64,000 nt of DNA from Palsa-459 sp035937595 (GTDB lineage Bacteria; Actinomycetota; Acidimicrobiia; Acidimicrobiales; RAAP-2): positions 1 through 64,000 of the forward strand of contig DASZHS010000068.1 in assembly GCA_035937595.1 (NCBI GenBank). Reading direction: 5' to 3'. Position 1 is the stretch's first letter. Each line of letters starts with the position of its first letter. Positions 33,106 to 41,029 of this stretch are shown here, piece after piece. Below the pieces are notes generated by a model. The model was not told the DNA's origin. It saw only the letters and a program-made list of their open reading frames with translations, and did no database searches. A program made the position numbers and the translations under genes.

Positions 33106-33798
33106 GTGAGCGACGTGCCACCCGGCACCGCAGACGCGGTCGCCGCGTGGGGCGTCCCGTCGAAGGCGGAGTCGCGCGTGCCGGTGCTCTGCGCCGTCGT
33201 CGTCGCGATCTTCCTCCAGGTCATCCTGCCGGAGCGGTTGCTCGTCAACGGTGCGACCCGCATCCTGCTCCCCGCGCTCGAGTTCTTGCTGCTCATCGTC
33301 CTGCTCGTCTTCAACCCAACTCGCACGATCAACCCCGAGGAGCGGGTGCTGCGCGGCGTAGGGATCGCGCTCATCGCGCTCATCTCCATCGCGAACGCCG
33401 TCTCGTTGATCGAGCTCATCCACGCGCTCCTGTACGGCGCGAAGACGTCGGGCCGCCCGCTCGTCTACGCCTCGGTCCCGATATGGCTGACCAACGTGAT
33501 CGCCTTCGGTCTGTGGTACTGGGAGCTCGACCGCGGGGGACCGGCGCAGCGGTGTCAGCCAACGCACCGACGGCCCGACTTCCTCTTCCCGCAGATGGGC
33601 GCGCGCGGCGCGGACCCCGGGTGGACGCCTGACTTCGGCGACTACCTGTACACCTCCTTCACGAACGCAACGGCCTTCAGCCCGACGGACACCATGCCCC
33701 TGACCGGGTGGGCGAAGCTGCTCATGGCGCTGCAGTCGATGGCGTCGCTCGTCACGGTCGCGGTCGTCATCTCTCGTGCGGTGAACATCCTGGGCTGA
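33106..33798 (+). CDS. Small polytopic membrane protein, possible channel-like
   Basis: A 230-residue protein with about five hydrophobic helices (VPVLCAVVVAIFLQVIL; LLPALEFLLLIVLLVF; GIALIALISIANAVSLIELI; VPIWLTNVIAFGLWYWEL; AKLLMALQSMASLVTVAVVI). Before the last helix, PDFGDYLYTSFTNATAFSPTDTM resembles the pore-lining region of simple ion-channel or DUF1345-like proteins. I do not recognise an exact family. Start at GTG 33106 fits the TACGGT -10. Confidence 0.55.
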   Translation: MSDVPPGTADAVAAWGVPSKAESRVPVLCAVVVAIFLQVILPERLLVNGATRILLPALEFLLLIVLLVFNPTRTINPEERVLRGVGIALIALISIANAVSLIELIHALLYGAKTSGRPLVYASVPIWLTNVIAFGLWYWELDRGGPAQRCQPTHRRPDFLFPQMGARGADPGWTPDFGDYLYTSFTNATAFSPTDTMPLTGWAKLLMALQSMASLVTVAVVISRAVNILG

Positions 33799-33865
33799 CG
33801 TCTCGCGCGCCGCGAGTGCGTCGCACTGGTGCCGTCGCGGGTGATGGGCGGTGTGCCGCAGCGGC

Positions 33866-33871
33866 TAGCGT
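33866..33871 (+). promoter_or_regulatory. -10 element TAGCGT (leaderless)
   Basis: TAGCGT, 8 nt, GTG 33880. Confidence 0.45.
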
Positions 33872-33879
33872 GGCGCCCC

Positions 33880-34680
33880 GTGACGTCGAGCAACACGGGC
33901 GGATGGGTCCGCAAGGTTGGTGCGTCGGGCGGGGGGCGCACGTACCGCCGCCGCCGGCCGATCAACTACTACGGCATCCTCGCCGTGATCTGCGTGCTCG
34001 GCTTCGCCTCGGTCGCGTACGCGCGATACGACTACCTGCATCCCGCCAGCGCCGCACCCCAGACGCCCCCGACGACGTCGGACACCTGGTACGCGGCCCT
34101 CGGCATCGCCACGTGCGGGCACCAGCAGCCGGCGCTCGCACCGAACCCGACGGCGCTGGCGAGCGGCTTCACCGCGATCGCCGGTGGCGTCATCCAGGTG
34201 CACCCCATCGCCACGACGCAGACCGGGGCGAACGCCACGCTCGAGCGGTTCGTCTCGGCGTACAGGGGGCTCGTGGTGAGGAAGACGGGCCTCGTCCTCC
34301 CGCCGTTGGCCGCGCACAAGAAGGCGACCCACTTGATCACGGGGACGAAGTGCCCGGCCGGGACGAAGGACGCCGGGAAGGTCGGCCACGTGGAGATCGC
34401 CTACTGGCAGAACCTGTCGTCGGCGACCGCCAAGACGACGACCAACCCCGCCGACGTGAAGTTCACGAACAACATGCTGATCACGATCGGGTTCGTGCCC
34501 GACGGCGTCGTGCCGGCCAAGCCGCCGAGCTCCGCGATCGCGGCGATGCTCCAAGCGCACGTCTCCGCCTCCACGACGACGACGCTGCCGGGCACGACGA
34601 CGACGCTCCCGGGCACGACGACGACGCTCCCGGGCACCACGACGACGCTCCCGGGCACCACGACGACCACCAAGCCCTGA
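33880..34680 (+). CDS. Membrane-anchored extracytoplasmic protein with Thr-Leu-Pro-Gly repeat tail
   Basis: A 266-residue protein: basic N-terminus (TYRRRRPINYYG), one membrane helix (ILAVICVLGFASVAYARY), an extracytoplasmic domain with cysteines in IATCGHQQPAL and GTKCPAGTKD, and a C-terminal tail of four perfect TTTTLPG units. The fold around HPIATTQTGANATLERFV is unknown to me. The tail looks like a wall-spanning or glycosylated stalk. It ends 1 nt before the sugar pyrophosphorylase GTG, suggesting cotranscription. Confidence 0.65.
   Translation: MTSSNTGGWVRKVGASGGGRTYRRRRPINYYGILAVICVLGFASVAYARYDYLHPASAAPQTPPTTSDTWYAALGIATCGHQQPALAPNPTALASGFTAIAGGVIQVHPIATTQTGANATLERFVSAYRGLVVRKTGLVLPPLAAHKKATHLITGTKCPAGTKDAGKVGHVEIAYWQNLSSATAKTTTNPADVKFTNNMLITIGFVPDGVVPAKPPSSAIAAMLQAHVSASTTTTLPGTTTTLPGTTTTLPGTTTTLPGTTTTTKP
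34573..34656 (+). repeat. Four tandem 21-nt units coding TTTTLPG
   Basis: Units at 34573, 34594, 34615 and 34636, each of form ACNACGACGACGCTNCCGGGC, differing at one or two third positions. Copy number could vary between strains by slippage. Confidence 0.85.
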
Positions 34681-34681
34681 C

Positions 34682-35701
34682 GTGTTGGCGGTCGTCCTCG
34701 TCGGCGGGCTGGGCACGCGGCTTCGGCCGCTCACCGAGACGATCCCCAAGCAGCTGCTGCCGGTCGCCGGCCTGCCGATGATCGAGCGCGTCCTCTCCCA
34801 GCTCGCGTCGCACGGCGTCGACCGCGCGGTGCTGTCGATGGGGTACCTGCCCGATCCGTTCGTCGAGGCGTACCCGTCGAAGCGCATCGGCGGCGTGTCG
34901 GTGTCGTTCGCGATCGAGTCCTATCCGCTCGGCACGGCCGGCGCGATCCGCTTCGCGGCGCTCGGGCACGGTGTCGACGAGACGTTCCTCGCGGTCAACG
35001 GCGACGTGCTCACGGACCTCGACGTCTCCGCGCTGGTCGCGCTGCACCGTGAGCGACGTGCCGAGGGCACGATCCATTTGACACCGGTCGTCGACCCCAG
35101 CCGCTTCGGCGTCGTCGTGACGGACCCGGACGGCCGGGTCCGCCAGTTCGTCGAGAAGCCCGACGCCGACGCGGCGCCGAGCAACGACATCAACGCCGGT
35201 ACCTACGTGCTCGAGCCGTCGTTCCTGGACCTGATCGCGCCGGACGCACCGGCGTCCGTCGAGACCCAGATCTTCCCGCGGATGGTCGAGCGCGGCGTGC
35301 TCTTCGCCATGCACGACTCGTCGTACTGGCTGGACGCGGGCACCCCGCCGTCCTACCTCCAGGCGAACACTGACGTCCTGGACGGCGTGCGCCGCACCGC
35401 CAGCCCGGGCGTGCGCGTGGGCACCTCGCTCGTGATGGACGGCGCCAAGGTGGCCGAGTCCGCCAGCGTGGAGCGCTCCGTGCTCTCCGCCGGCGTCGTC
35501 GTCGAGGCGGACGCGGTGCTCCGCGCCGCCGTCGTCCTCGAGGGCGCGCACATCGAGGCGGGGGCGAAGGTCGCCGACTCGGTCGTGGGACCGGGGGCCG
35601 TCGTGGGGGCTGGCTCGATCCTCGTGGGCAACTGCCTGGTCGCGCGCGACGCCAGGGTGCCGGACGGCGCGCGCCTCGACGGGGTGCCCGTCGCGTCGTG
35701 A
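34682..35701 (+). CDS. NDP-sugar pyrophosphorylase (mannose-1-phosphate guanylyltransferase type)
   Basis: A 339-residue enzyme: VVLVGGLGTRLRPLTETIPKQL is the activated-sugar nucleotidyltransferase signature; NGDVLTDLDV, FGVVVTDPDGRVRQFVEKP and NAGTYVLEP follow; a C-terminal left-handed beta-helix (VGTSLVMDGAKVAESASVERSV) completes it. Order and length fit the ManB/GMPP group, but glucose-1-phosphate specificity cannot be excluded. GTG start. The next gene, galE, overlaps by 4 nt, tying the pair to surface-sugar synthesis. Confidence 0.82.
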   Translation: MLAVVLVGGLGTRLRPLTETIPKQLLPVAGLPMIERVLSQLASHGVDRAVLSMGYLPDPFVEAYPSKRIGGVSVSFAIESYPLGTAGAIRFAALGHGVDETFLAVNGDVLTDLDVSALVALHRERRAEGTIHLTPVVDPSRFGVVVTDPDGRVRQFVEKPDADAAPSNDINAGTYVLEPSFLDLIAPDAPASVETQIFPRMVERGVLFAMHDSSYWLDAGTPPSYLQANTDVLDGVRRTASPGVRVGTSLVMDGAKVAESASVERSVLSAGVVVEADAVLRAAVVLEGAHIEAGAKVADSVVGPGAVVGAGSILVGNCLVARDARVPDGARLDGVPVAS

Positions 35702-36669
35702 GAGCGCTCGTCACCGGCGGCGCTGGCTTCGTCGGCGGCGTGGTCGTCCAGGCGCTCCTCGAGCGTGGCGACGAGGTCGTCGTCGTCGACAACCTGCGCT
35801 CCTCAACCGCGGAGGAGGTGCCGAAGGGGGCCGCGCTCCACGAGCTGTCCGTCGGCGACGAGGCGGGCATGGCCGCGCTGCTGGCCGCGACGCCCTTCGA
35901 CGCGTGTTTCCACTTCGCGGGTCGCATCGAGAGTGGCATCTCGATGGAGGTGCCCGAGGAGTTCTTCGTGGCGAACGTCGCCGAGACGCTCTCGCTGCTG
36001 CGGGCGCTGGTCGTCGCCGGTGTCGACCGCGTCGTGTTCTCGTCGTCGGCCGCGGTGTACGGGGAGCCGCAGTACACACCGATCGACGAGGCGCACCCCA
36101 CCGTGGCGGTCAGCCCTTACGGGGCGACCAAGCTCCAGGTCGAGCAGGCGCTCGGCTGGCTCGCGCGGCTCGGCAGGCTCCGCTATGCGTCGCTCCGGTA
36201 CTTCAACGCCGCCGGGGCGGTCCCCGGCCGTCCCGAACGGCATCGGCCCGAGTCGCACCTGATCCCACTCGCCCTGTCGGTCGCGGCGGGGGAGCGCGAC
36301 GCCCTCGACCTGAACGGCGACGACTACCCGACCCCGGACGGCACGTGCGTCCGCGACTACGTCCACGTCGCGGACCTCGCGTCCGCCCACGTCGCCGCCG
36401 TGGACGTGCTGGCACAGCGCGACGCGCTCGTCTGCAACCTCGGCACCGGCACCGGGTCGAGCAACGCCGAGGTGATCCAGGCGGTGCGCGCCGTCACCGG
36501 CCGCCCGGTCGAGGTGCGGCACGCGCCCCGGCGCCCCGGCGACAGCGCCGTCCTCGTCGCGGCGAGCGAGGTCGCGCGATCGGTGCTCGGGTGGGTGCCC
36601 GCGCGCTCGTCGCTCGAGGTCGTCGTGGGCGACGCCTGGTCCGCGATGAACGGCTCGACGTCGGGTTAG
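35698..36669 (+). CDS. galE: UDP-glucose 4-epimerase-like SDR
   Basis: A 323-residue extended SDR: TGGAGFVGGVVVQALLERG (NAD binding), HFAGRIESGISMEVPEEFF, SSSAAVYGEPQYTPIDE (Ser), SPYGATK (catalytic YxxxK), RYFNAAGAVPGRPERHRPESHLIPL (typical GalE substrate loop) and VRDYVHVADLASAH. It should interconvert UDP-Glc and UDP-Gal. Its TAG stop overlaps the TAA stop of convergent cofE by two of three bases. Confidence 0.88.
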   Translation: MRALVTGGAGFVGGVVVQALLERGDEVVVVDNLRSSTAEEVPKGAALHELSVGDEAGMAALLAATPFDACFHFAGRIESGISMEVPEEFFVANVAETLSLLRALVVAGVDRVVFSSSAAVYGEPQYTPIDEAHPTVAVSPYGATKLQVEQALGWLARLGRLRYASLRYFNAAGAVPGRPERHRPESHLIPLALSVAAGERDALDLNGDDYPTPDGTCVRDYVHVADLASAHVAAVDVLAQRDALVCNLGTGTGSSNAEVIQAVRAVTGRPVEVRHAPRRPGDSAVLVAASEVARSVLGWVPARSSLEVVVGDAWSAMNGSTSG

Positions 36670-37388
36670 CGGAAGAGGTCCTCGTCGTAGGGCCGGACGA
36701 CCTCCTCGCCGACCGAGCCCTCCCGGAGCCACGCCGTCGGTGCCCCGCGCACGACGACCGCGGGGACGCCCGAGGCCTTGCCCATGACGACGTCGGCGGC
36801 CGCGGCGAGCTCGTCGACCACGCACACCTCGGTCGACTCGAGGATCCTGCCCGTCGCGTCGGGCGTGCCGCGCAGGTCGACGATCCCGGCGACGCCGGCG
36901 GAGCCGATCGCGACGTCGACGACGCCGCGACGCCAGGCCCGTCCGAACGTGTCGGAGACGATGACGCCCACGTCGACGTCGAGCCGCCGCCGCAGGTCCG
37001 CGCGGAGCCGGCGTGCGGAGCGGTCCGGGTCGACGGGCAGCAGCACCGCCGTGCCAGCCGCCACGTTGGAGAGGTCGACACCGGCGTTGGCGCACACGAA
37101 GCCATGCGTCGTCTCGGTGACACGGAGCTCGCCGCGCCGACGGAGCACCCGCACCGACTCGCGCTCGACGAGCGCCACCTTGGCCGCCGGGTCCCCGTCG
37201 TCGACCGCGACGAGGCGACCCTCGGCCTTGGACACCACCTTCGAGGTGACGACGAGGACGTCCCCCTCGTGCAGCCCGGGGCCGTCGGGCGCGAGCAGCG
37301 CGGCGGCGAGGGCATCGGCGAGCACGTCGCCCGGCTGGACCTCGCCCACCCCGCGCACCGCGAACAGCTGGAGCGCGGCCTCAACCAT
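36666..37388 (-). CDS. cofE: Coenzyme F420-0:L-glutamate ligase
   Basis: A 240-residue CofE-type ligase adding glutamates to F420-0 with GTP. FAVRGVGEVQPGDVLADAL, DVLVVTSKVVSKAEGR, ESVRVLRRRGELRVTETTHGFVCANAGVD, DVGVIVSDTFGRAWRRGVVDVAIG and VVMGKASGVPAVVVRG are characteristic. It is the stand-alone domain, without the C-terminal nitroreductase-like half of mycobacterial FbiB. I chose ATG 37388; it overlaps the cofD stop by 8 nt. Confidence 0.9.
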   Translation of the reverse strand: MVEAALQLFAVRGVGEVQPGDVLADALAAALLAPDGPGLHEGDVLVVTSKVVSKAEGRLVAVDDGDPAAKVALVERESVRVLRRRGELRVTETTHGFVCANAGVDLSNVAAGTAVLLPVDPDRSARRLRADLRRRLDVDVGVIVSDTFGRAWRRGVVDVAIGSAGVAGIVDLRGTPDATGRILESTEVCVVDELAAAADVVMGKASGVPAVVVRGAPTAWLREGSVGEEVVRPYDEDLFR

Positions 37389-38301
37389 CGACGACCACCT
37401 TCGCCAGCGCCGCGGCGTGGGCACGGTCGGACATCAGCGTGTCCGTGACGACGCAGCGCAGCCCGAGCGCCTCGACGTCGACGCGCCGGGCCCCGTCGCG
37501 CTCGTCGAGGACGAACGTGCCCGCCAGGCCTGCGTAGTGGTGTGCGACGCCGACGGCGCTCGCCTCGTGGCCGAGCTCGCGGAGGAGCCGGTCGGCGGGG
37601 CCCTTGATGGCGCGGCCAGCCACGATCGGGGAGACCGCCACGACGTCGCCGCGCCGGGCGAGGATCGCGTCGCGCACGCCGGGCACCGCCAGGATCGGGT
37701 CGATCGAGACGAGCGGGTTCGAGGGAGCGACGACGACGCGCGTGGCGCGCGCGATGGCCTCGAGGATGCCGGGTGCCGGGTGCGCCGAGGACGCGCCGAC
37801 GAACTCGATGCGCGCGACGGCGACGTCGTGGCGGCGCGCGACGAAGTACTCCTGGAACGCCAATCGCTCCCCGCCCACCGTGGTCAGCACCGTCGCGATC
37901 GGCTCGTCCGTGACGGGCACGACGTGCACACCGACGCCGCGGGCCGACGCGAGCTCCGCGGTCACCTGCGACAGGGTCGCGCCCTCGGCGAGCCGGCCGG
38001 AGCGGTAGAGGTGGGTCGCGAGGTCGCGATCGCCGAGCCGGAACCACGTCGGGCCACCGAGCTCGGCGAGCTCGTCCATGACCCGCCAGCTCTCCTGGTC
38101 GAGCCCCCAGCCCGTCGCCTCGTTGTGCAGCCCGGCCAGCGTGTAGAGCACGGTGTCGACGTCAGGCGCGACGTACAGCCCGTGCACGCGGAGGTCGTCG
38201 GCGACGTTCACGATGGCCGTGATCGTCGCGGGGTCCACGACGTCGACGAGCCCGGAGAGGAGCCGCGCGGCCCCGACGCCGCCGCACAGCACGGTGAGCA
38301 C
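37381..38301 (-). CDS. cofD: 2-phospho-L-lactate transferase (F420 biosynthesis)
   Basis: A 306-residue CofD/FbiA enzyme joining a phospholactyl (or phosphoenolpyruvyl) group to Fo. LCGGVGAARLLSGLVDVV opens the fold; NVADDLRVHGLYVAPDVDTVLYTLAG, WFRLGDRDLATHLYRSGRLAEGATLS and VVAPSNPLVSIDPIL are hallmark segments. GTG 38301 begins 6 nt after TACGAT. With cofE it gives the second half of the pathway; Fo synthase and CofC are not in this window. Confidence 0.92.
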   Translation of the reverse strand: MLTVLCGGVGAARLLSGLVDVVDPATITAIVNVADDLRVHGLYVAPDVDTVLYTLAGLHNEATGWGLDQESWRVMDELAELGGPTWFRLGDRDLATHLYRSGRLAEGATLSQVTAELASARGVGVHVVPVTDEPIATVLTTVGGERLAFQEYFVARRHDVAVARIEFVGASSAHPAPGILEAIARATRVVVAPSNPLVSIDPILAVPGVRDAILARRGDVVAVSPIVAGRAIKGPADRLLRELGHEASAVGVAHHYAGLAGTFVLDERDGARRVDVEALGLRCVVTDTLMSDRAHAAALAKVVVDG

Positions 38302-38307
38302 GCGCCG

Positions 38308-38313
38308 ATCGTA
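38308..38313 (-). promoter_or_regulatory. -10 element TACGAT of cofD-cofE (leaderless)
   Basis: TACGAT on the minus strand, 6 nt, GTG 38301. It is 10 bp from the divergent TAGCCT. Confidence 0.5.
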
Positions 38314-38323
38314 GGAGCGTCGA

Positions 38324-38329
38324 TAGCCT
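38324..38329 (+). promoter_or_regulatory. -10 element TAGCCT of the mini-ORF/glycosyltransferase unit
   Basis: TAGCCT, 8 nt, ATG 38338. Confidence 0.45.
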
Positions 38330-38337
38330 CGCCCGCA

Positions 38338-38421
38338 ATGTGCCCGCTCGGGACCCTCGACCCCGTGCGTGCCGCGCGCCCCCGCCGCCCCGCACCGCTC
38401 CGCGTCGCGCCCAGGTCGTGA
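38338..38421 (+). CDS. 27-residue leaderless mini-ORF coupled to a glycosyltransferase
   Basis: ATG 38338 opens a 27-codon Arg/Pro-rich peptide (starts MCPLGTLDPVRAARP) whose TGA overlaps GTG 38418 of the next gene. Alternatively GTG 38340 opens the glycosyltransferase frame itself with an Arg-rich extension. The peptide has no known match. Confidence 0.35.
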   Translation: MCPLGTLDPVRAARPRRPAPLRVAPRS

Positions 38422-39434
38422 GCACGCCCCGCGACGCGCTGGCGCCGGCAGACGGCCTGCCGGCCCCATCGGTGCGGCGTGCGGCGATCGAGGTGTCGGC
38501 CCTGCGCGGCGGGTCGCACGCGGCCGCCGAGTTCGTCGCCTTCGCCCTCGCCGCGCTGCGCGACGCGACGGACCTGGAGCCGATCGAGTGGTCCGTCCGC
38601 GCGCTGCGCCGCTCGGACCTCGGCGGTGCGCGGGTCCGGCGCGCTGTGCCCGCCCGGCTCGGCGAGCGGGCCGCGTCGCTCGGGGTGCCCGTCACCACGA
38701 GGTGGGCGTCCCCGCCGTCCGACGTGGTCTTCCTCGCCGGCGGTCCGCTCGCGCTTCGAGCGGTGCCGCCGGGGGTCGTGACCGTGCTGCACCACGAGCC
38801 GGGCGACGCAGACCCTCGGGGACGGCGTCGCCTCGAGCGCCTCGGGCGCGCCGCGGCCGAGGGCACCGTCGTGCACGCGCCGACCCACGCGGCGGCCGAC
38901 CTCCTCGCCGGCACCCTGCGGATCGAGCCGGCGTCGATCGCCGTCGCGGTGCCGGGCGTCCGTGCGGCAGGCCGTGCGGACACGACGGGGCCGCCGTCGG
39001 CAGGCGTGGTCGTCGTGCTCGACGGCGTGCACGCGGCGAGGGACCGAGCGGTGCTCGACGCGCTGCGGGCGGCCGGGGCGAGCGCTCAGCGCGCCTCCTC
39101 GCCGGCGGCGGTGCCGCACGCCGCGTGCTGCGTGCTCGCCTCGCCGTCGAGCACGTTCCCGATCGGCGCCCTCGAGGCGCTGACGGCAGGCATCGCCGTC
39201 GTGGCGGCCCGATCGCCGACGACGACCGAGCTGCTCGAGGGTGCGGCCACGCTCGTCGACGCCGCCGCGACCCAGGAGTTCGTGGACGCCGCGATGGGGC
39301 TGTGCGCGAACGAGCACGCACGCGCGATCGCCCTCGCCGCGGGTGCTGCGCGTGCGGCGGACTTCACCTGGGGTGCAAGAGCCGACGACCTGGTGGCCGT
39401 CGTGCGACGTGCGCTCCGCGACGACGGCCGTTAG
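38418..39434 (+). CDS. Glycosyltransferase-like protein (GT-B, divergent)
   Basis: A 338-residue protein with two Rossmann-like halves: EVSALRGGSHAAAEFVAFALAAL and TVVHAPTHAAADLLAGTL in the first, and GVVVVLDGVHAARDRAVLDAL, CCVLASPSSTFPIGALEALTAGIAVVAARSPTTTELLEGAATLVD in the second. The P-x-G-x3-EA-x-AxG-x-P-like segment (FPIGALEALTAGIAVVA) recalls GT4 donor-binding loops. Substrate unknown. It likely belongs with the neighbouring nucleotide-sugar genes. Confidence 0.62.
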   Translation: MSTPRDALAPADGLPAPSVRRAAIEVSALRGGSHAAAEFVAFALAALRDATDLEPIEWSVRALRRSDLGGARVRRAVPARLGERAASLGVPVTTRWASPPSDVVFLAGGPLALRAVPPGVVTVLHHEPGDADPRGRRRLERLGRAAAEGTVVHAPTHAAADLLAGTLRIEPASIAVAVPGVRAAGRADTTGPPSAGVVVVLDGVHAARDRAVLDALRAAGASAQRASSPAAVPHAACCVLASPSSTFPIGALEALTAGIAVVAARSPTTTELLEGAATLVDAAATQEFVDAAMGLCANEHARAIALAAGAARAADFTWGARADDLVAVVRRALRDDGR

Positions 39435-39451
39435 AACAGAATCCCGGTTGC

Positions 39452-39457
39452 TAGGGT
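39452..39457 (+). promoter_or_regulatory. -10 element TAGGGT (leaderless)
   Basis: TAGGGT, 6 nt, GTG 39464. Confidence 0.5.
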
Positions 39458-39463
39458 CGCCCC

Positions 39464-40357
39464 GTGCGGGCGGTCATCACCGGCGCGGCCGGGTTCGTGG
39501 GCCGGCACCTGTCCGCGCACCTCGCGAGCGAGGGGGACGAGGCGGTCGCGGTCGACCGCGACCTCGACATCAACGAGACCGAGGGGCTCGTCGAGACGTT
39601 CGCGGCCGCCCAGCCGGAGGCCATCTACCACCTCGCCGCCCTCTCGCACGTCGGCGCCTCGTGGGACGACCCGGCCGACGTGCTCCGCGTGAACGTGCTC
39701 GGCACGAACAGCGTGCTCTCGGCCGCGCGCCGCGCCGCGCCCCAGGCCACCGTCCTCGTCGTGAGCTCCGCCGAGGTCTACGGCGTGGTCGTGCCCGAAG
39801 AGCTGCCCCTGACCGAGCGCGCCGAGCTGCGCCCCGGGTCGCCGTACGCCGCGTCCAAGGCGGCGGCCGAGATCGTGGCGATCCAGGCCGCGACGGGGTT
39901 CGGCCAGCGCGTCGTTCTCGCGCGGCCCTTCAACCACATCGGCCCCGGCCAGTCCTCGTCGTTCTTCGTGCCGGCGATCGCCGGCCGTCTCGTCGAGGCG
40001 CGCCGCAACTCGACGCCGCACGTCACGATCGGCAACCTGCGAGCGCGCCGGGACTTCACCGACGTCCGCGACGTCGTCCGCGCGTACCGGCTGCTCGCCC
40101 GACACGGCACCTCGGGGATCGTCTACAACGTCTGCTCCGGCACCGACGTGTCCGTCGCCGAGGTCGCTGACGCGCTGCGCGCGCTGGTCTACCCGGAGGC
40201 CGAGTTCGTGGAGGACCCGTCCCTCGCGCGTCCCCTCGACATCCCCGTGCTCCGTGGGGACTCGACGCGCCTGCGGGAGGGGACCGGGTGGCGTCCGGAG
40301 ATCGACCTCGCCACGACACTGCGCGACGTGGTCGCGGAAGCCGCCCAGCTCGCCTGA
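39464..40357 (+). CDS. NAD-dependent epimerase/dehydratase, GDP-6-deoxymannose type
   Basis: A 297-residue extended SDR: VITGAAGFVGRHLSAHLAS, YHLAALSHVGASWDDPADVLRVN, VVSSAEVYGVV, SPYAASKAAAEIV (YxxxK), RPFNHIGPGQSSSFFVPAI and LRARRDFTDVRDVVRAYRLL. The FNHIGPGQ loop is common to GDP-4-keto-6-deoxymannose reductases and dehydratases. With the upstream pyrophosphorylase it suggests synthesis of a deoxyhexose for a surface polymer; exact reaction is unproven. Confidence 0.8.
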   Translation: MRAVITGAAGFVGRHLSAHLASEGDEAVAVDRDLDINETEGLVETFAAAQPEAIYHLAALSHVGASWDDPADVLRVNVLGTNSVLSAARRAAPQATVLVVSSAEVYGVVVPEELPLTERAELRPGSPYAASKAAAEIVAIQAATGFGQRVVLARPFNHIGPGQSSSFFVPAIAGRLVEARRNSTPHVTIGNLRARRDFTDVRDVVRAYRLLARHGTSGIVYNVCSGTDVSVAEVADALRALVYPEAEFVEDPSLARPLDIPVLRGDSTRLREGTGWRPEIDLATTLRDVVAEAAQLA

Positions 40358-40372
40358 CCTGCGGGCAGACGC

Positions 40373-40404
40373 ACGACGACCCCGTCCGAGGACGGGGTCG
40401 TCGT
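40373..40404. terminator. Bidirectional hairpin terminator
   Basis: A perfect 14-bp stem (left arm 40373-40386, right arm 40391-40404) with loop CGAG sits between two convergent genes. No long U-tract follows (TTAG on the plus side), as often seen in high-GC Actinobacteria. Confidence 0.85.
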
Positions 40405-40424
40405 TAGCGGTGTGGGAGACGCGG

Positions 40425-40919
40425 TCAGGCGGCGTCGGCGTCCGTCGCGCGCTTCGCCGGGGCCTTGGCGGGCGGCGGCGTCTCGAGCTCGCCGGCGACC
40501 TTCACGACCACCTTGGCGTGCAGCTCTCTGCCCGCGACCTTGACCTTCTGGACGGTCTCCTTCGCCGGCTGGGGGAGGCGCTCTTCGATCGGCGCGAACG
40601 CCTCCTCGATCCTCGCGATCGCGCCGCCGACGACCTCGTCGAACTTGCCGAACTGCTTGCGGGCCGCGGCCGTCGCATCCTTCGTCTTCGCGCGCAGCCG
40701 CTCGACGTCGAGCGTGCTCGACGCGTCGTCGCCCCGGAGCTGCTGGCTCGCCTGCTTGGTCGCCATCGTCGCGCGCTGCGCGCCCATGACCCCGAGGCCG
40801 ACGAGGGTGTAGGCGGCGTCCTTCGCCTTCTGGGCGAGCTCGTTCGTCGCCATCGACTCGCGCACCTTGTCGGCGGTGTCGCGGCCCACCTGCGTCGCGG
40901 TGGTCTTGGTGTCGGCCAT
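40425..40919 (-). CDS. Helical HBHA/phasin-like cytoplasmic or surface protein
   Basis: A 164-residue, largely helical protein without a clear signal peptide: DTADKVRESMATNELAQKAKDAAYTLVGLGVM, LDVERLRAKTKDATAAARKQFGKFDEVVGGAIARIEEAF, ending with a Lys/Ala/Pro tail (PPPAKAPAKRATDADAA). The amphipathic helices plus basic tail recall mycobacterial heparin-binding haemagglutinin or phasin-like proteins, but I see no diagnostic motif. It has a perfect AAGGAGG ribosome-binding site and a strong promoter, so it is probably abundant. Confidence 0.6.
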   Translation of the reverse strand: MADTKTTATQVGRDTADKVRESMATNELAQKAKDAAYTLVGLGVMGAQRATMATKQASQQLRGDDASSTLDVERLRAKTKDATAAARKQFGKFDEVVGGAIARIEEAFAPIEERLPQPAKETVQKVKVAGRELHAKVVVKVAGELETPPPAKAPAKRATDADAA

Positions 40920-40958
40920 TGCTTCCTCCTTCGTCGCCGCGTCCGCGGCACTGATGCA

Positions 40959-40987
40959 AGTGTATCGGGTCTGCATAACAGTTGCAA
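40959..40987 (-). promoter_or_regulatory. Strong sigma-70-type promoter of the HBHA-like gene
   Basis: On the minus strand, TTGCAA (40987-40982), 17-nt spacer, TACACT (40964-40959). About 40 nt then lead to ATG 40919. This is the clearest two-box promoter in the window and lies in a locally AT-richer patch. Confidence 0.7.
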
Positions 40988-41014
40988 GCACCTGGGGCGC
41001 CCGGTAACCGGCGG

Positions 41015-41020
41015 TAGCCT
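41015..41020 (+). promoter_or_regulatory. -10 element TAGCCT of the giant GT2 gene
   Basis: TAGCCT, 9 nt, ATG 41030; near-leaderless. Confidence 0.4.
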
Positions 41021-41029
41021 CGGAGCGCG

